Shown here piece after piece: positions 25,721 through 33,445 of a DNA stretch of 64,000 bases. The notes below the pieces were generated by a model. The model saw nothing but the letters and a program-made list of their open reading frames with translations, was not told the origin of the DNA and made no database searches. Position numbers and translations under genes: made by a program. The DNA is taken from NCBI RefSeq assembly GCF_016834655.1, contig NZ_JAENHP010000030.1:52303-116302 (forward strand), read 5' to 3'. The first letter of the stretch is position 1. Each line of letters begins with the position of its first letter. This DNA is from Paractinoplanes ovalisporus (GTDB taxonomy: Bacteria; Actinomycetota; Actinomycetes; Mycobacteriales; Micromonosporaceae).

Positions 25721-25751
25721 TCCTCCCGGGCCGTGGAACGACCCGGGAGGA
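25721..25751 (+). terminator. argS terminator hairpin
   Basis: Perfect 10-bp stem TCCTCCCGGG / CCCGGGAGGA with an 11-nt loop, starting 8 bp after the argS stop. There is no T-tract. Confidence 0.6.
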
Positions 25752-25847
25752 TCGCCGACCGCATCGACCTGGGGTTATATCGAGGACTATCGTGCCGACT
25801 GTGCGTGCTCACGAGGTGCGCCCCGGACAAGTGAAAGGCCCTGGACC

Positions 25848-27614
25848 ATGAACCTCTCCCGGCGAACCGTGCTGGCCGCCGGCGCCGCCTCCGTGGCGGC
25901 CCCGATCGTCGCCTCCGGCGCGGCGCAGGCCCACCCCGCTCAGAAGTCGTACCGCCTGACCGTGCTGGGGACGTCCGACACGCACGGAAATGTGTACAAC
26001 TGGGACTACTACAAGGACGCCGAGTACGACGACAGCGCGCACAACGACGTCGGCGTGGCCAAGCTGGCCGCGCTGATCACCAAGCTGCGGGCCGAGGCGA
26101 CCGGCGCCACGCTGGTGCTCGACGCGGGCGACACGATCCAGGGCACGCCGCTGGCGACGTACTACGCCAAGCAGGAACCCATCACCGAGACCGGTGAGAA
26201 GCACCCGATGGCCCGCGCCATGAACGTGCTGCAGTACGACGCCGTGACGCTGGGCAATCACGAGTTCAACTACGGGCTGCCGCTGCTCAATTTGTGGATC
26301 CGGCAGCTCGGCTTCCCCGCCCTGGCCGCCAACGCGGTCAGCGCGAAAACCGGCAAGCCCGCCTTCACCCCGTACGTCATCAAAAAGGTCTCGCTCGGAA
26401 AACACGCCCCGGCGCTGCGCGTCGGCATCCTCGGGCTCACCAACCCGGGCGTGGCGATCTGGGACCGGGCCAACGTCGAGGGCAAGCTGGAGTTCCTCGA
26501 CATGGTCGCGACCGCGGCCAAGTGGGTGCCGGTCATGCGGGCCCGCGGCGCCGACATCGTGCTGATCTCGGCCCACGGCGGCGACAGCGGCACCTCCAGC
26601 TATGGCCCGGAGCTGCCCAACGAGAACCCGTCGGCGCTGATCGCCGAGCGGGTGCCCGGCATCGATGCGATCCTTTTCGGTCACGCTCACGCCGAGGTGG
26701 CACAGCGGTTCGTGACCAACACCCGTACCGGGAAACAGGTTCTGCTCTCCGAGCCGTCGAAGTGGGGCCAGCGCCTGACGAAGATGGACTTCGACCTGGT
26801 CCGCGAGCGGGGCCGCTGGACGGTCACCACGAAGTCGTCGGCCACGCTGAACACCAACACCGTCGACGCCGACCCCCGGGTGCTGGCGGCCGTGCGGTCC
26901 CAGCACACCAAGACGGTCGCGTACGTCAACCAGGTCGTGGCCACCTCGACCGAGGAGCTCTCGGCGGCCACGTCGCGCTACGAGGACACGCCGATCCTCG
27001 ACTACATCAACAAGGTGCAGACCGACACCGTCACCGCGGCGCTGGCCGGCACCGAGTACGCGAGCCTGCCCGTGCTCTCGATCGCCGCCCCGTTCAGCCG
27101 TACGGCGGTGTTCCCGCAAGGCGACGTGAAGATCAAGGACGTGGCCGGGCTCTACATCTACGACAACACGCTCGAGGCGGTCGTGCTGACCGGGGCCGAG
27201 GTGAAGGCCTACCTGGAGTACTCGGCGAAGTACTTCGTCACGCTGGCGCCGGGCGCACCGGTCGACCCGGCCGCGATCAGTGACCCGGCGGTGCCCGACT
27301 ACAACTACGACGTGTTCTCCGGTGTCGACTACGACATCGACATCGCGCAGCCGGTGGGCTCGCGCATCACCCGGCTGCAGATCGCCGGGGCCGACGTCGA
27401 CCCGGCGGCCCGGTTCGTGGTGGCGGTCAACAACTACCGGCGCTCCGGCGGCGGCAACTTCCCGGGCATCGTGAAGACGCAGGTCTACAACGCGCAGCAG
27501 GAGATCCGGCAGCTGCTGATCGACTGGGCCCAGGCCAAGGGCGCCATCGACCCGGCCGACTTCTTCGTCCGCAACTGGCAGCTCGTGCGGGCGGGTGTGC
27601 CGATCGAGTTCTGA
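25848..27614 (+). CDS. Secreted 5'-nucleotidase / bifunctional metallophosphatase
   Basis: 588 residues. MNLSRRTVLAAGAASVAAP is a Tat signal peptide with cleavage near AQA-HP. The metallophosphoesterase domain has GTSDTHGN (Asp44, His46), LDAGD (Asp92, Asp95), TLGNHEFNYG (Asn137, His138), LISAHGGD and LFGHAHAEV. A 5'-nucleotidase C-terminal domain follows (about 355-550). It probably dephosphorylates extracellular nucleotides or 2',3'-cyclic nucleotides for phosphate and nucleoside salvage. Confidence 0.88.
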   Translation: MNLSRRTVLAAGAASVAAPIVASGAAQAHPAQKSYRLTVLGTSDTHGNVYNWDYYKDAEYDDSAHNDVGVAKLAALITKLRAEATGATLVLDAGDTIQGTPLATYYAKQEPITETGEKHPMARAMNVLQYDAVTLGNHEFNYGLPLLNLWIRQLGFPALAANAVSAKTGKPAFTPYVIKKVSLGKHAPALRVGILGLTNPGVAIWDRANVEGKLEFLDMVATAAKWVPVMRARGADIVLISAHGGDSGTSSYGPELPNENPSALIAERVPGIDAILFGHAHAEVAQRFVTNTRTGKQVLLSEPSKWGQRLTKMDFDLVRERGRWTVTTKSSATLNTNTVDADPRVLAAVRSQHTKTVAYVNQVVATSTEELSAATSRYEDTPILDYINKVQTDTVTAALAGTEYASLPVLSIAAPFSRTAVFPQGDVKIKDVAGLYIYDNTLEAVVLTGAEVKAYLEYSAKYFVTLAPGAPVDPAAISDPAVPDYNYDVFSGVDYDIDIAQPVGSRITRLQIAGADVDPAARFVVAVNNYRRSGGGNFPGIVKTQVYNAQQEIRQLLIDWAQAKGAIDPADFFVRNWQLVRAGVPIEF

Positions 27615-27657
27615 TCCTTCGCCGGCTCTGCTGGGGTGCGCGGCTCATGCTCGGGGT

Positions 27658-27682
27658 GCGCGCCCGCTCATGCCGGGCGCGC
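27658..27682. terminator. Hairpin between convergent genes
   Basis: GCGCGCCCG / CGGGCGCGC, 9 bp with a 7-nt loop, directly abutting the stop of the minus-strand gene. It sits inside a wider 12-bp inverted repeat (27626-27637 with 27691-27702) whose right arm is inside that gene's C-terminal codons. It may terminate both convergent genes. Confidence 0.5.
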
Positions 27683-28024
27683 TCAGGCGTACCCCAGCAG
27701 AGTCAGCGTCACCGCTCCCGCCGCCACCACCGTGCCGAAGGCGATCCAGTACGGGTAACGCTCGTGGCCGCCGTGCCGGGCCTCCGCGCTCCGGCGCACC
27801 GCCGAGATCACCCCCGGCACGCCGAGCAGGGTCCAGAACACCACCGGCAGCCACGACGGCGCCTGCGGCCGCGCGGCCCGGGCCATCTCCTCCGGGAAAC
27901 GCACGAACAACCGGGGGTGGGCCGCCTTCTCCGGCGCGGGGCCGGAGGCCGGGGCGGGCGTCGGTTCCGGGGTCACCCACGGGGGAGTGGTCGGATACGC
28001 GGCGTACGGTGCCGGGGTCGTCAT
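27683..28024 (-). CDS. Small proline-rich membrane protein
   Basis: 113 residues starting MTTPAPYAAYPTTPPW. The N-terminal ~45 residues are Pro/Ala-rich and hydrophilic. Two hydrophobic segments follow (about 61-80, PSWLPVVFWTLLGVPGVISA, and 97-112 at the C-terminus). No family was recognised; the layout resembles small actinobacterial envelope proteins. It is convergent with the 5'-nucleotidase gene. Confidence 0.55.
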   Translation of the reverse strand: MTTPAPYAAYPTTPPWVTPEPTPAPASGPAPEKAAHPRLFVRFPEEMARAARPQAPSWLPVVFWTLLGVPGVISAVRRSAEARHGGHERYPYWIAFGTVVAAGAVTLTLLGYA

Positions 28025-28106
28025 GGGGCGGAGCCTTTCGGTAGCGGCTCGGTTGCAGTCCCTCGCCGCCCGGCCCCATCGGCCACGCCCTCGCAAACCT
28101 GAGGCA

Positions 28107-28271
28107 AGGGTCTGTGTCGAAGTGGGAGACGGGCTGCGGCGTGGCCCAGCCGCCGCCTGGCCGCACGCCGCGAACACCTGAATACAACCCCGGTATTCAG
28201 GCGCCCGCGGCGCACACCCAGACGACACCTGGACCTCGCCTCACTCCGGCCCCCACTTCGACACAGACCCT
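28107..28271. mobile_element. 165-bp element with perfect 20-bp terminal inverted repeats (MITE-like)
   Basis: AGGGTCTGTGTCGAAGTGGG at 28107-28126 is the exact reverse complement of 28252-28271. The 125 bp between them cannot encode a transposase but contain a second perfect palindrome, CCTGAATAC (28177-28185) / GTATTCAGG (28193-28201). The right repeat ends inside the stop codon of the merR gene. No clear target-site duplication was seen. A related CTAGGGTCTGT occurs after the kinase gene near 29645 on the minus strand. Confidence 0.45.
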
Positions 28272-29124
28272 AGTTTTCGGGAGCGGTTCTGATCGGCACC
28301 TGCATCTCGGTGACCCACTTGTCGAAGTCGCCCGGCGGGCACTCCAGGTAGACCTCGACCGCGAACCCCGGCTCGACCGCGCGGTAACCGTTGTCGTCGA
28401 TCCAGTTGGCGATCTTCTGACCGGTGCGGAACGCCTCGCTCATCGAGCCGTGGTGCAGCGCGGTCGCCGCCTCGGGGACCTCGGGCAGCGTGACCACCTC
28501 GAAGCCGGCCTCCTCGGGCACCTCGGCGTCGCCGATCGGGAACGCGGCGTGCACGGTGATCGTCTCGTCGCCCGGCCCGGTCGGCGCCGGAAGGTAGTAG
28601 GCGATCGGCGCCGCGACCATCGGGACCCGGTGTTTCTCCATGAGTTCCATCAGCCGCGGATACAGCGGCGTGAGGTTCTCGGTGATCGACGTCGGGTGGT
28701 CGTAGCTGGTGGCCGTGGCGCCCAGCATCGCGACCCGCAACGCCGGGATCTTCTTGAGGACGACGTCTCCGGTGTCCATGTGCCCCTCGCTCTCGATCAT
28801 GCGGAGGCGCGCGTCGACCTGGGCGAGACGTGCGGTGTCCTGGGCCATCTGGGCCTCGAGTTCGGCGCGCCGCAGCCGCAACATGCCCCACAGCTCCGAG
28901 GTGCCGACCTTCTCGTCGATCAGCGTCTGCACCTGCTGCAGGCTGAACCCGAGGTCCTTGAGCGCGGTGACCCGGTTGAGAAGCCGGAGCTGATCAGCGC
29001 TGTACGACCGGTAGCCGCTGTGCGGATCGACATGAGCGGGCCGCAACAGCCCGATCGCGTCGTAATGCCGCAGCATGCGAACGGACACACGTCCCAGTCC
29101 GGCGAACTCTCCGATACTGAACAT
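28270..29124 (-). CDS. MerR-family regulator with GyrI-like effector domain
   Basis: 284 residues. An N-terminal MerR winged helix (MFSIGEFAGLGRVSVRMLRHYDAIGLL to about residue 70) is followed by a coiled coil (80-115) and a GyrI-like/effector-binding domain (130-280, ending VYLECPPGDFDKWVTEMQVPI). BmrR/TipA-type relatives sense drugs or hydrophobic cations. A probable operator lies just upstream. Its TAG stop overlaps the end of the inverted-repeat element. Confidence 0.85.
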   Translation of the reverse strand: MFSIGEFAGLGRVSVRMLRHYDAIGLLRPAHVDPHSGYRSYSADQLRLLNRVTALKDLGFSLQQVQTLIDEKVGTSELWGMLRLRRAELEAQMAQDTARLAQVDARLRMIESEGHMDTGDVVLKKIPALRVAMLGATATSYDHPTSITENLTPLYPRLMELMEKHRVPMVAAPIAYYLPAPTGPGDETITVHAAFPIGDAEVPEEAGFEVVTLPEVPEAATALHHGSMSEAFRTGQKIANWIDDNGYRAVEPGFAVEVYLECPPGDFDKWVTEMQVPIRTAPEN

Positions 29125-29138
29125 GGACCCACCTTCCG

Positions 29139-29161
29139 CCCTGACACAGTGTGAGAGTCAA
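29139..29161 (-). promoter_or_regulatory. Probable MerR promoter/operator
   Basis: On the minus strand TTGACT (a good -35) is followed by CTCACACTGTGTCAGGG. Its arms, CTCTCACAC and GTGTCAGGG, match the reverse complement at 7 of 9 positions. An operator placed after the -35 is the usual MerR arrangement. The -10 is not clear. Confidence 0.4.
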
Positions 29162-29180
29162 TCCCCGCGCTCCGGCCCGG

Positions 29181-29621
29181 TCACATCAGCGCGTCGTCCA
29201 GCCAGTGATCACCGACCGCGGCGAAGAGCACCACCGGAAGTTCCTTGTCATGCTGCCCGACGCCGAGACAGACGACCCGGTCGCCGACCCGCCAGACGTC
29301 GACATCAACCGCGAACTCCGACAGCTCACCGGGGAGCGGCGCGATATTTTCGCCCGCGATGCATCGGTCGAGCACCGGCCCGAGCGGAACCCGGACCGGA
29401 TCACCCCAGAACGCGGCGAGCCGGGCGGCCAGATCGGCACCGTGCGCCAGGTATTCGACGCAGATCGGATCGATGAGATCGCGCTGATCGTCGTCCCAGA
29501 AGTCCTGGCTCTCCCGTAGAAACAGAATCATGTGCCGGTGTGACGGATCGCTGCCGTCACCTCGTGGCAGTTCGACGTCGGCCAGGGCAAGGACTCTGCT
29601 TACCAGCTCATCCGAGCTCAC
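29181..29621 (-). CDS. Hypothetical protein
   Basis: 146 residues from a GTG start, acidic, with no membrane segment and no motif I can name. Notable segments are HMILFLRESQDFWDDDQRDLIDPICVEYLAHGADLAARLAAFW and a C-terminal beta-rich half (VDVDVWRVGDRVVCLGVGQHDKELPVVLFAAVGDHW). Context (between merR and a Ser/Thr kinase) does not reveal a function. Codon use is like its neighbours. Confidence 0.5.
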   Translation of the reverse strand: MSSDELVSRVLALADVELPRGDGSDPSHRHMILFLRESQDFWDDDQRDLIDPICVEYLAHGADLAARLAAFWGDPVRVPLGPVLDRCIAGENIAPLPGELSEFAVDVDVWRVGDRVVCLGVGQHDKELPVVLFAAVGDHWLDDALM

Positions 29622-29641
29622 TACGCCTCCCCCGACAGACC

Positions 29642-31078
29642 CTAGGGTGCGCCGCCGTTGGCGCCGGCCCCGCCGCCGTCGGCGGGGTCGGTGGTGGGTG
29701 GCGTGGTGGGGGGAGTTGTGGGCGGGGTGGTCGGCGGCGTCGTGGGCGGCGTCGTCGGCGGCGTGGTGGGCGGCTTGGTGGTGGTGGGCGTCGCGCTCGT
29801 CGAGGCCGACGCCGACGCGGAGGCGCTGCTCGACGCGCTCGGGGTCTGGCTGCGCGGGGCCGGGTTGCCGCGCGGCGTGGAACGGCTGGTCGGCGCCAGG
29901 CTCGACTGCGTCGTCGGGGTGTCGGTGACCTCGTCGGCCGGCTGGGACGGGCCGCCGGGGACCGAGTTCTCGACCGAGCGCTTGTCGTCGTCGTTGCCGC
30001 GCAGCGCGATGGCGAACGTCAGGCCGCCGGCCAGCACCAGCAGCGCGATCACGGCCACGAGCAGGGCCGTCTGACTGCGGGGCGGGCGCCGCGGGGTCAG
30101 GCCGGTGGACGTGGACGACGGGGCGAGCAGGTTGGTGCCGGGCGGGGTCTTCGGCGGCAGGTCGCGGGGGAGCGGCACCGCGCGGGTGGGCGCGGCCGGG
30201 CTCAGCGGGGCGACCATCGAGGTGCCGGTCAGCCTCTTCCAGTCGAGCGGGCCGGCCGCGGCGAACGCGGCCTCGGCGAACTCGGCGGCCGTCTCGAAGC
30301 GGTCGCCCGGCTGCTTGGCCATGGCCCGCTGGATGAGCTCGCGCACGTCGGCCGGCACGTGCTCGGGAAGGGGTTCCGGCTCGTCCTCCAGGTGGCGCAG
30401 GGCCACCTGCAACGCGTTGTCGCCGTCGAACGGGGGCTCGCCGGCGATGCAGTGGTAGGCCACGGCGCCGAGCGCGTAGATGTCGGTGGCGGCCGAGACG
30501 TTGCCCTTGGCGACCTGCTCGGGCGCCATGTAGAGAGCGGTGCCGACGATCGCGTTGACCGCCGTGACGCTGGTCACCTGGGCCGAGCGGGCCACGCCGA
30601 AGTCGACCAGCACGACCGTGCCGTTGGGCTTGACGATCAGGTTGCCGGGCTTGACGTCGCGGTGGACCGTGCCGTTCTCGTGGGCGGCGTGCAGCGCCTC
30701 GGCGGCCTGGGCCACGATCGACATGACCTCGGTGACCGGCATCGGGCCCTGCTTGACCCGGGTCGACAGCGGCTCGCCCTCGACGTAGGCCATGACGAGA
30801 TAGGCCACGCCGTCGTCGCCGCCGGACTCGGCCGCACTGGCGTAGTCGTAGACCTCGACGACACCGGGGTGGCGGAAGGCCGCCATCATCCGGGCCTCAC
30901 CGTAGAAACGCGCGGCGAACTCGGGGTCGGACATCATGCTGGAGCGCAGCACCTTGACGGCGATGACCCGGCCCAGCACGACATCGGTGCCGCGCCAGAC
31001 GTCACCCATCCCGCCTGTGGCGATGCGCTCGTCCAACCGGTAGCGGTTGCCGAGGAGGTGGCCGGCAGTGAGCACCAA
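29642..31078 (-). CDS. Membrane Ser/Thr protein kinase (PknA/B-like)
   Basis: 478 residues. The kinase domain has a glycine loop (IATGGMGDVWRG), Lys42 (VIAVKVL), HRDVKPGN at 139-146, DFG at 159-161 and MAPEQ. One membrane helix lies at 337-359. The outside part has a Ser/Ala stretch and then seven PPTT repeats (about 437-463), ending in a glycine-rich tail. No PASTA domains are present. It probably senses a cell-wall or surface cue through the extended repeat stalk. Confidence 0.9.
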   Translation of the reverse strand: MVLTAGHLLGNRYRLDERIATGGMGDVWRGTDVVLGRVIAVKVLRSSMMSDPEFAARFYGEARMMAAFRHPGVVEVYDYASAAESGGDDGVAYLVMAYVEGEPLSTRVKQGPMPVTEVMSIVAQAAEALHAAHENGTVHRDVKPGNLIVKPNGTVVLVDFGVARSAQVTSVTAVNAIVGTALYMAPEQVAKGNVSAATDIYALGAVAYHCIAGEPPFDGDNALQVALRHLEDEPEPLPEHVPADVRELIQRAMAKQPGDRFETAAEFAEAAFAAAGPLDWKRLTGTSMVAPLSPAAPTRAVPLPRDLPPKTPPGTNLLAPSSTSTGLTPRRPPRSQTALLVAVIALLVLAGGLTFAIALRGNDDDKRSVENSVPGGPSQPADEVTDTPTTQSSLAPTSRSTPRGNPAPRSQTPSASSSASASASASTSATPTTTKPPTTPPTTPPTTPPTTPPTTPPTTPPTTDPADGGGAGANGGAP

Positions 31079-31216
31079 CGGACCTTATCTAATCGGGTGG
31101 CGGAGCCACAGCGGAGAGACGGCGAAACTGTAACCGGCCCGGCGTCTCGGCGGGGGGTCAGAGGGGGCCACCTTTCGGCCCTCGGCGGAATCGGCGATCA
31201 ACTGGCCCGGGATACG

Positions 31217-31254
31217 AAAAATCCCCGGGCGGCGACCTCGTGCCGCCCGGGGAT
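31217..31254 (-). terminator. Rho-independent terminator
   Basis: A 13-bp perfect stem (31221-31233 / 31242-31254, arms ATCCCCGGGCGGC and its complement) with an 8-nt loop. On the minus strand it is followed by TTTTT. It is 9 bp after the stop of the small membrane protein gene at 31264. Confidence 0.8.
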
Positions 31255-31263
31255 CCGGAACAT

Positions 31264-31680
31264 CTAGTTGTCGTACGTCGGAGTGACCACGACCGCGGTC
31301 TCGGCCAGTTCGAGCTCTTCCTGCTCGGCCTGACGCTCGAGGGCGGCCCGGGTCGACGTGGCGACCGCGTAACCCACCGCGACGCCGAGCAACCCCACCC
31401 CGATGATCAGACCCCACGGCCGGGACGCCCGGCGCCCGGCCAGGGCGGCCGCGGCCGCGTTGGCGCGGTTCCAGGCGATGTCGGCCTTGCCGCTCGCCTG
31501 GCCCGCCAGCTTGTGGCTCTTGCCGGCCAGTTTGTGACCCTGATCACTTGCCTTGCCCGCGAGCTTGGCGGCCTTGTCGCCGGTGTCCTTCGCGGTGTCG
31601 CCGGCGGCCGCCATCGCGGCCGACAGGTACTCCCAGGCCTGCGCGGCCGTCCGTTCCGCCTTGCTCTTGCTGGAGAACAT
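31264..31680 (-). CDS. Small membrane-associated protein with KLAGK repeats
   Basis: 138 residues from ATG at 31680, chosen because GGGAGG lies 8 bp upstream. The N-terminal half is an Ala/Lys-rich helix with repeated KLAGK/HKLAGQ units (about residues 38-64). One transmembrane helix (about 88-108, WGLIIGVGLLGVAVGYAVAT) follows, then an acidic tail. The pattern resembles actinobacterial membrane-anchored, apolipoprotein-like helical proteins. Function is unknown. Confidence 0.6.
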   Translation of the reverse strand: MFSSKSKAERTAAQAWEYLSAAMAAAGDTAKDTGDKAAKLAGKASDQGHKLAGKSHKLAGQASGKADIAWNRANAAAAALAGRRASRPWGLIIGVGLLGVAVGYAVATSTRAALERQAEQEELELAETAVVVTPTYDN

Positions 31681-31858
31681 GCTGTTACCTCCCGCGCTCG
31701 CCGTCCTCTTCATCCTGCCCATGTGCGCCATTCAGCAAACGTGTCCCGTGTGGACACCGTCACGTTTCGGAAACGAGTTGCTGTGCCCCGGTACTCTTGA
31801 CCCGGTTCACACCAGGCACTCAGGTGTCTGACAGGTTCGGGTCCTAACCTTTTGGTCA

Positions 31859-31883
31859 GTTTCACCGAACCTTCCGGGGGTAG
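31859..31883 (+). promoter_or_regulatory. SigB/SigF-type stress promoter upstream of the STAS gene
   Basis: GTTT (31859-31862), a 15-bp spacer and GGGTAG (31878-31883) match the actinobacterial SigB/SigF pattern GTTT-N14-16-GGGTA. It lies 113 bp before the start of the anti-sigma antagonist gene. Assignment is by motif only. Confidence 0.45.
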
Positions 31884-31995
31884 TCTCGACCGCCCCTGGC
31901 GCACGGATCGCGGCCGGGCGAACTGGGAACGCCCGGTAGTGGCCTGTGTTGGAGGAACGACGCTCGGAAATCCCGAGCGGGTGGAGGGAATTGGC

Positions 31996-32358
31996 GTGAC
32001 GCTGTCGATAATGACGTCGACGCTTGCCGACGACGTGGTGGAGGTCTCGCCGAGCGGTGAGATCGACGTCGAGAACGCGTACGAGATCCGGGAAGCGGTG
32101 CAGGGGCAGTTGGCCGCCGGGCATCTCGCTCGCATCGAGCTCAACCTTCAGAACGTGACTTTCATCGACTCCGTGGGCATCAGCGCGCTTGTCGCCGCGT
32201 TCCAGCTCGCGCAGGTCAGCGAGGTCAAGCTCATCGTGACGCGGCCCAGCCGCTTCGCGCACCGCCAGTTGTGGGTGACGGGGCTGCTCGGTCTGTTCGG
32301 CAACCCGCAACCCTTCGGCGAGGCCGATGCGGCCCAGCCGGCGGTGTCCGGGGCCTGA
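31996..32358 (+). CDS. STAS-domain anti-sigma factor antagonist
   Basis: 120 residues from a GTG 7 bp after GGAGGG. The whole protein is one STAS domain: SPSGEIDVENAYEIREAV, then ELNLQNVTFIDSVGISALV, where Ser59 in the D-S-x-G motif is the usual phosphorylation site. Such proteins release sigma factors of the SigB/F type from anti-sigma kinases. No anti-sigma kinase gene is adjacent. The upstream SigB/F-like promoter would make a feedback loop. Confidence 0.85.
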   Translation: MTLSIMTSTLADDVVEVSPSGEIDVENAYEIREAVQGQLAAGHLARIELNLQNVTFIDSVGISALVAAFQLAQVSEVKLIVTRPSRFAHRQLWVTGLLGLFGNPQPFGEADAAQPAVSGA

Positions 32359-32366
32359 GACGACGG

Positions 32367-32403
32367 AAAAGCCGGTCCTCCACGTCGGGGGGCCGGCTTT
32401 TTC
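32367..32403. terminator. Bidirectional rho-independent terminator
   Basis: AAAAGCCGG (32367-32375) pairs with CCGGCTTTT (32393-32401), followed by T residues on the plus strand and by T residues (complement of AAAA) on the minus strand. It is 9 bp after the STAS gene. Confidence 0.8.
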
Positions 32404-32427
32404 GTGTCCGTCCCGTGGCTCGGCTCG

Positions 32428-32465
32428 TCAAGATCCAACGCATCAAGATCCAACGCATCAAGATC
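32428..32465. repeat. 15-bp tandem repeat, 2.5 copies
   Basis: TCAAGATCCAACGCA at 32428-32442 and 32443-32457, followed by TCAAGATC. It is AT-rich relative to its surroundings and lies in the non-coding stretch between the STAS gene and surE. Nothing else is recognised in 32404-32605. Confidence 0.8.
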
Positions 32466-32605
32466 GTTTTACGGCCATCCCTAGCCCCCACCCGCCTCGG
32501 GGACCTGGGTTGGACGATAGGCGTTTGTCAAGCTCGGAATGCCCGGCCGTCCACAGATCGTGCGGTGCGGTCGGCCAGTTGTCCACAGGCGGTGGGCAGC
32601 GGTGG

Positions 32606-33445
32606 TCAGAGCGCCGACGCGTGCACCGGAACCGCCTCGAGGTTGATCTTCACCTCGGTCATCTCGTGCGGCGGCCGGATCGGCGTGACCACGGCGAAGT
32701 GCTCCGCGAGCGCGGCCAGGTCGGTGTCCGGCTGCAGCGTGTCGTCGACGGCCTGCACCGCCGTACGGACAAAGCCCTCACCCGCCTCGGCGATGCTCAC
32801 CTGCACCTGGCCGAACTGCGCCAGCGACGCCCGCCGCAACCCCCGGATCCCGTCCAGATGCAGGTCGGGGACGTTGAGGTTGAGGATCGTGCCCGGCGGC
32901 GTGTGGGTCAGCGTCGGCACGAGGCGGACGGCCAGCTCGGCCGCGCTGTCCCAGTGGCGCTTCTCGTCCTCCTCGTGGTCGAGCGCGGCCAGCGCCGCAC
33001 CCCCGCTGCGCGCCGACGAGGCCCGCGGCGAGAGCACGTCCAGTGACACCGCCAGCCCGTGCAGGCCCGCGTACGAGCCGGTCAGCGTGGCCCCGACCGT
33101 CCCCGAGTGCACGACCGCGGCGCCCGCGTTGGCGCCCCGGTTGATGCCCGAGAAGATCATCTCCGGCGGTTCGCCGAACGCCTCCCGCAGGGCGAGCAGC
33201 ACGATGTACGCGGGGGAGGCCGCCACCGCATACGCGGGAATGTGTTTGGCGTGGGGCAGTTCCCGCTTGTGCAGAATGATCTTGCCGTGTTCCTCGACGG
33301 CGGTCATGGCGGCGCTGCTGCCGCTGGCCTCGGTGATCGGCGCGGCGACCACGACGTCGTGCCCCTCGCGGGCCGCGGCCCGTGCCAGCCAGCGCAGACC
33401 GGGCGCGTCGATGCCGTCGTCGTTGGTGACCAGGATTCTCGTCAT
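32606..33445 (-). CDS. surE: 5'/3'-nucleotidase SurE
   Basis: 279 residues. ILVTNDDGIDAPGLRWLA holds the metal-binding DD pair, followed by VVVAAPITEASGSSAAMT and IFSGINRGANAGAAVVHSGTVGAT, all hallmark SurE segments. It dephosphorylates nucleoside monophosphates using a divalent metal. The start overlaps the stop of the upstream PfkB kinase gene (ATGA), so a kinase and a nucleotidase are co-produced. Confidence 0.92.
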   Translation of the reverse strand: MTRILVTNDDGIDAPGLRWLARAAAREGHDVVVAAPITEASGSSAAMTAVEEHGKIILHKRELPHAKHIPAYAVAASPAYIVLLALREAFGEPPEMIFSGINRGANAGAAVVHSGTVGATLTGSYAGLHGLAVSLDVLSPRASSARSGGAALAALDHEEDEKRHWDSAAELAVRLVPTLTHTPPGTILNLNVPDLHLDGIRGLRRASLAQFGQVQVSIAEAGEGFVRTAVQAVDDTLQPDTDLAALAEHFAVVTPIRPPHEMTEVKINLEAVPVHASAL

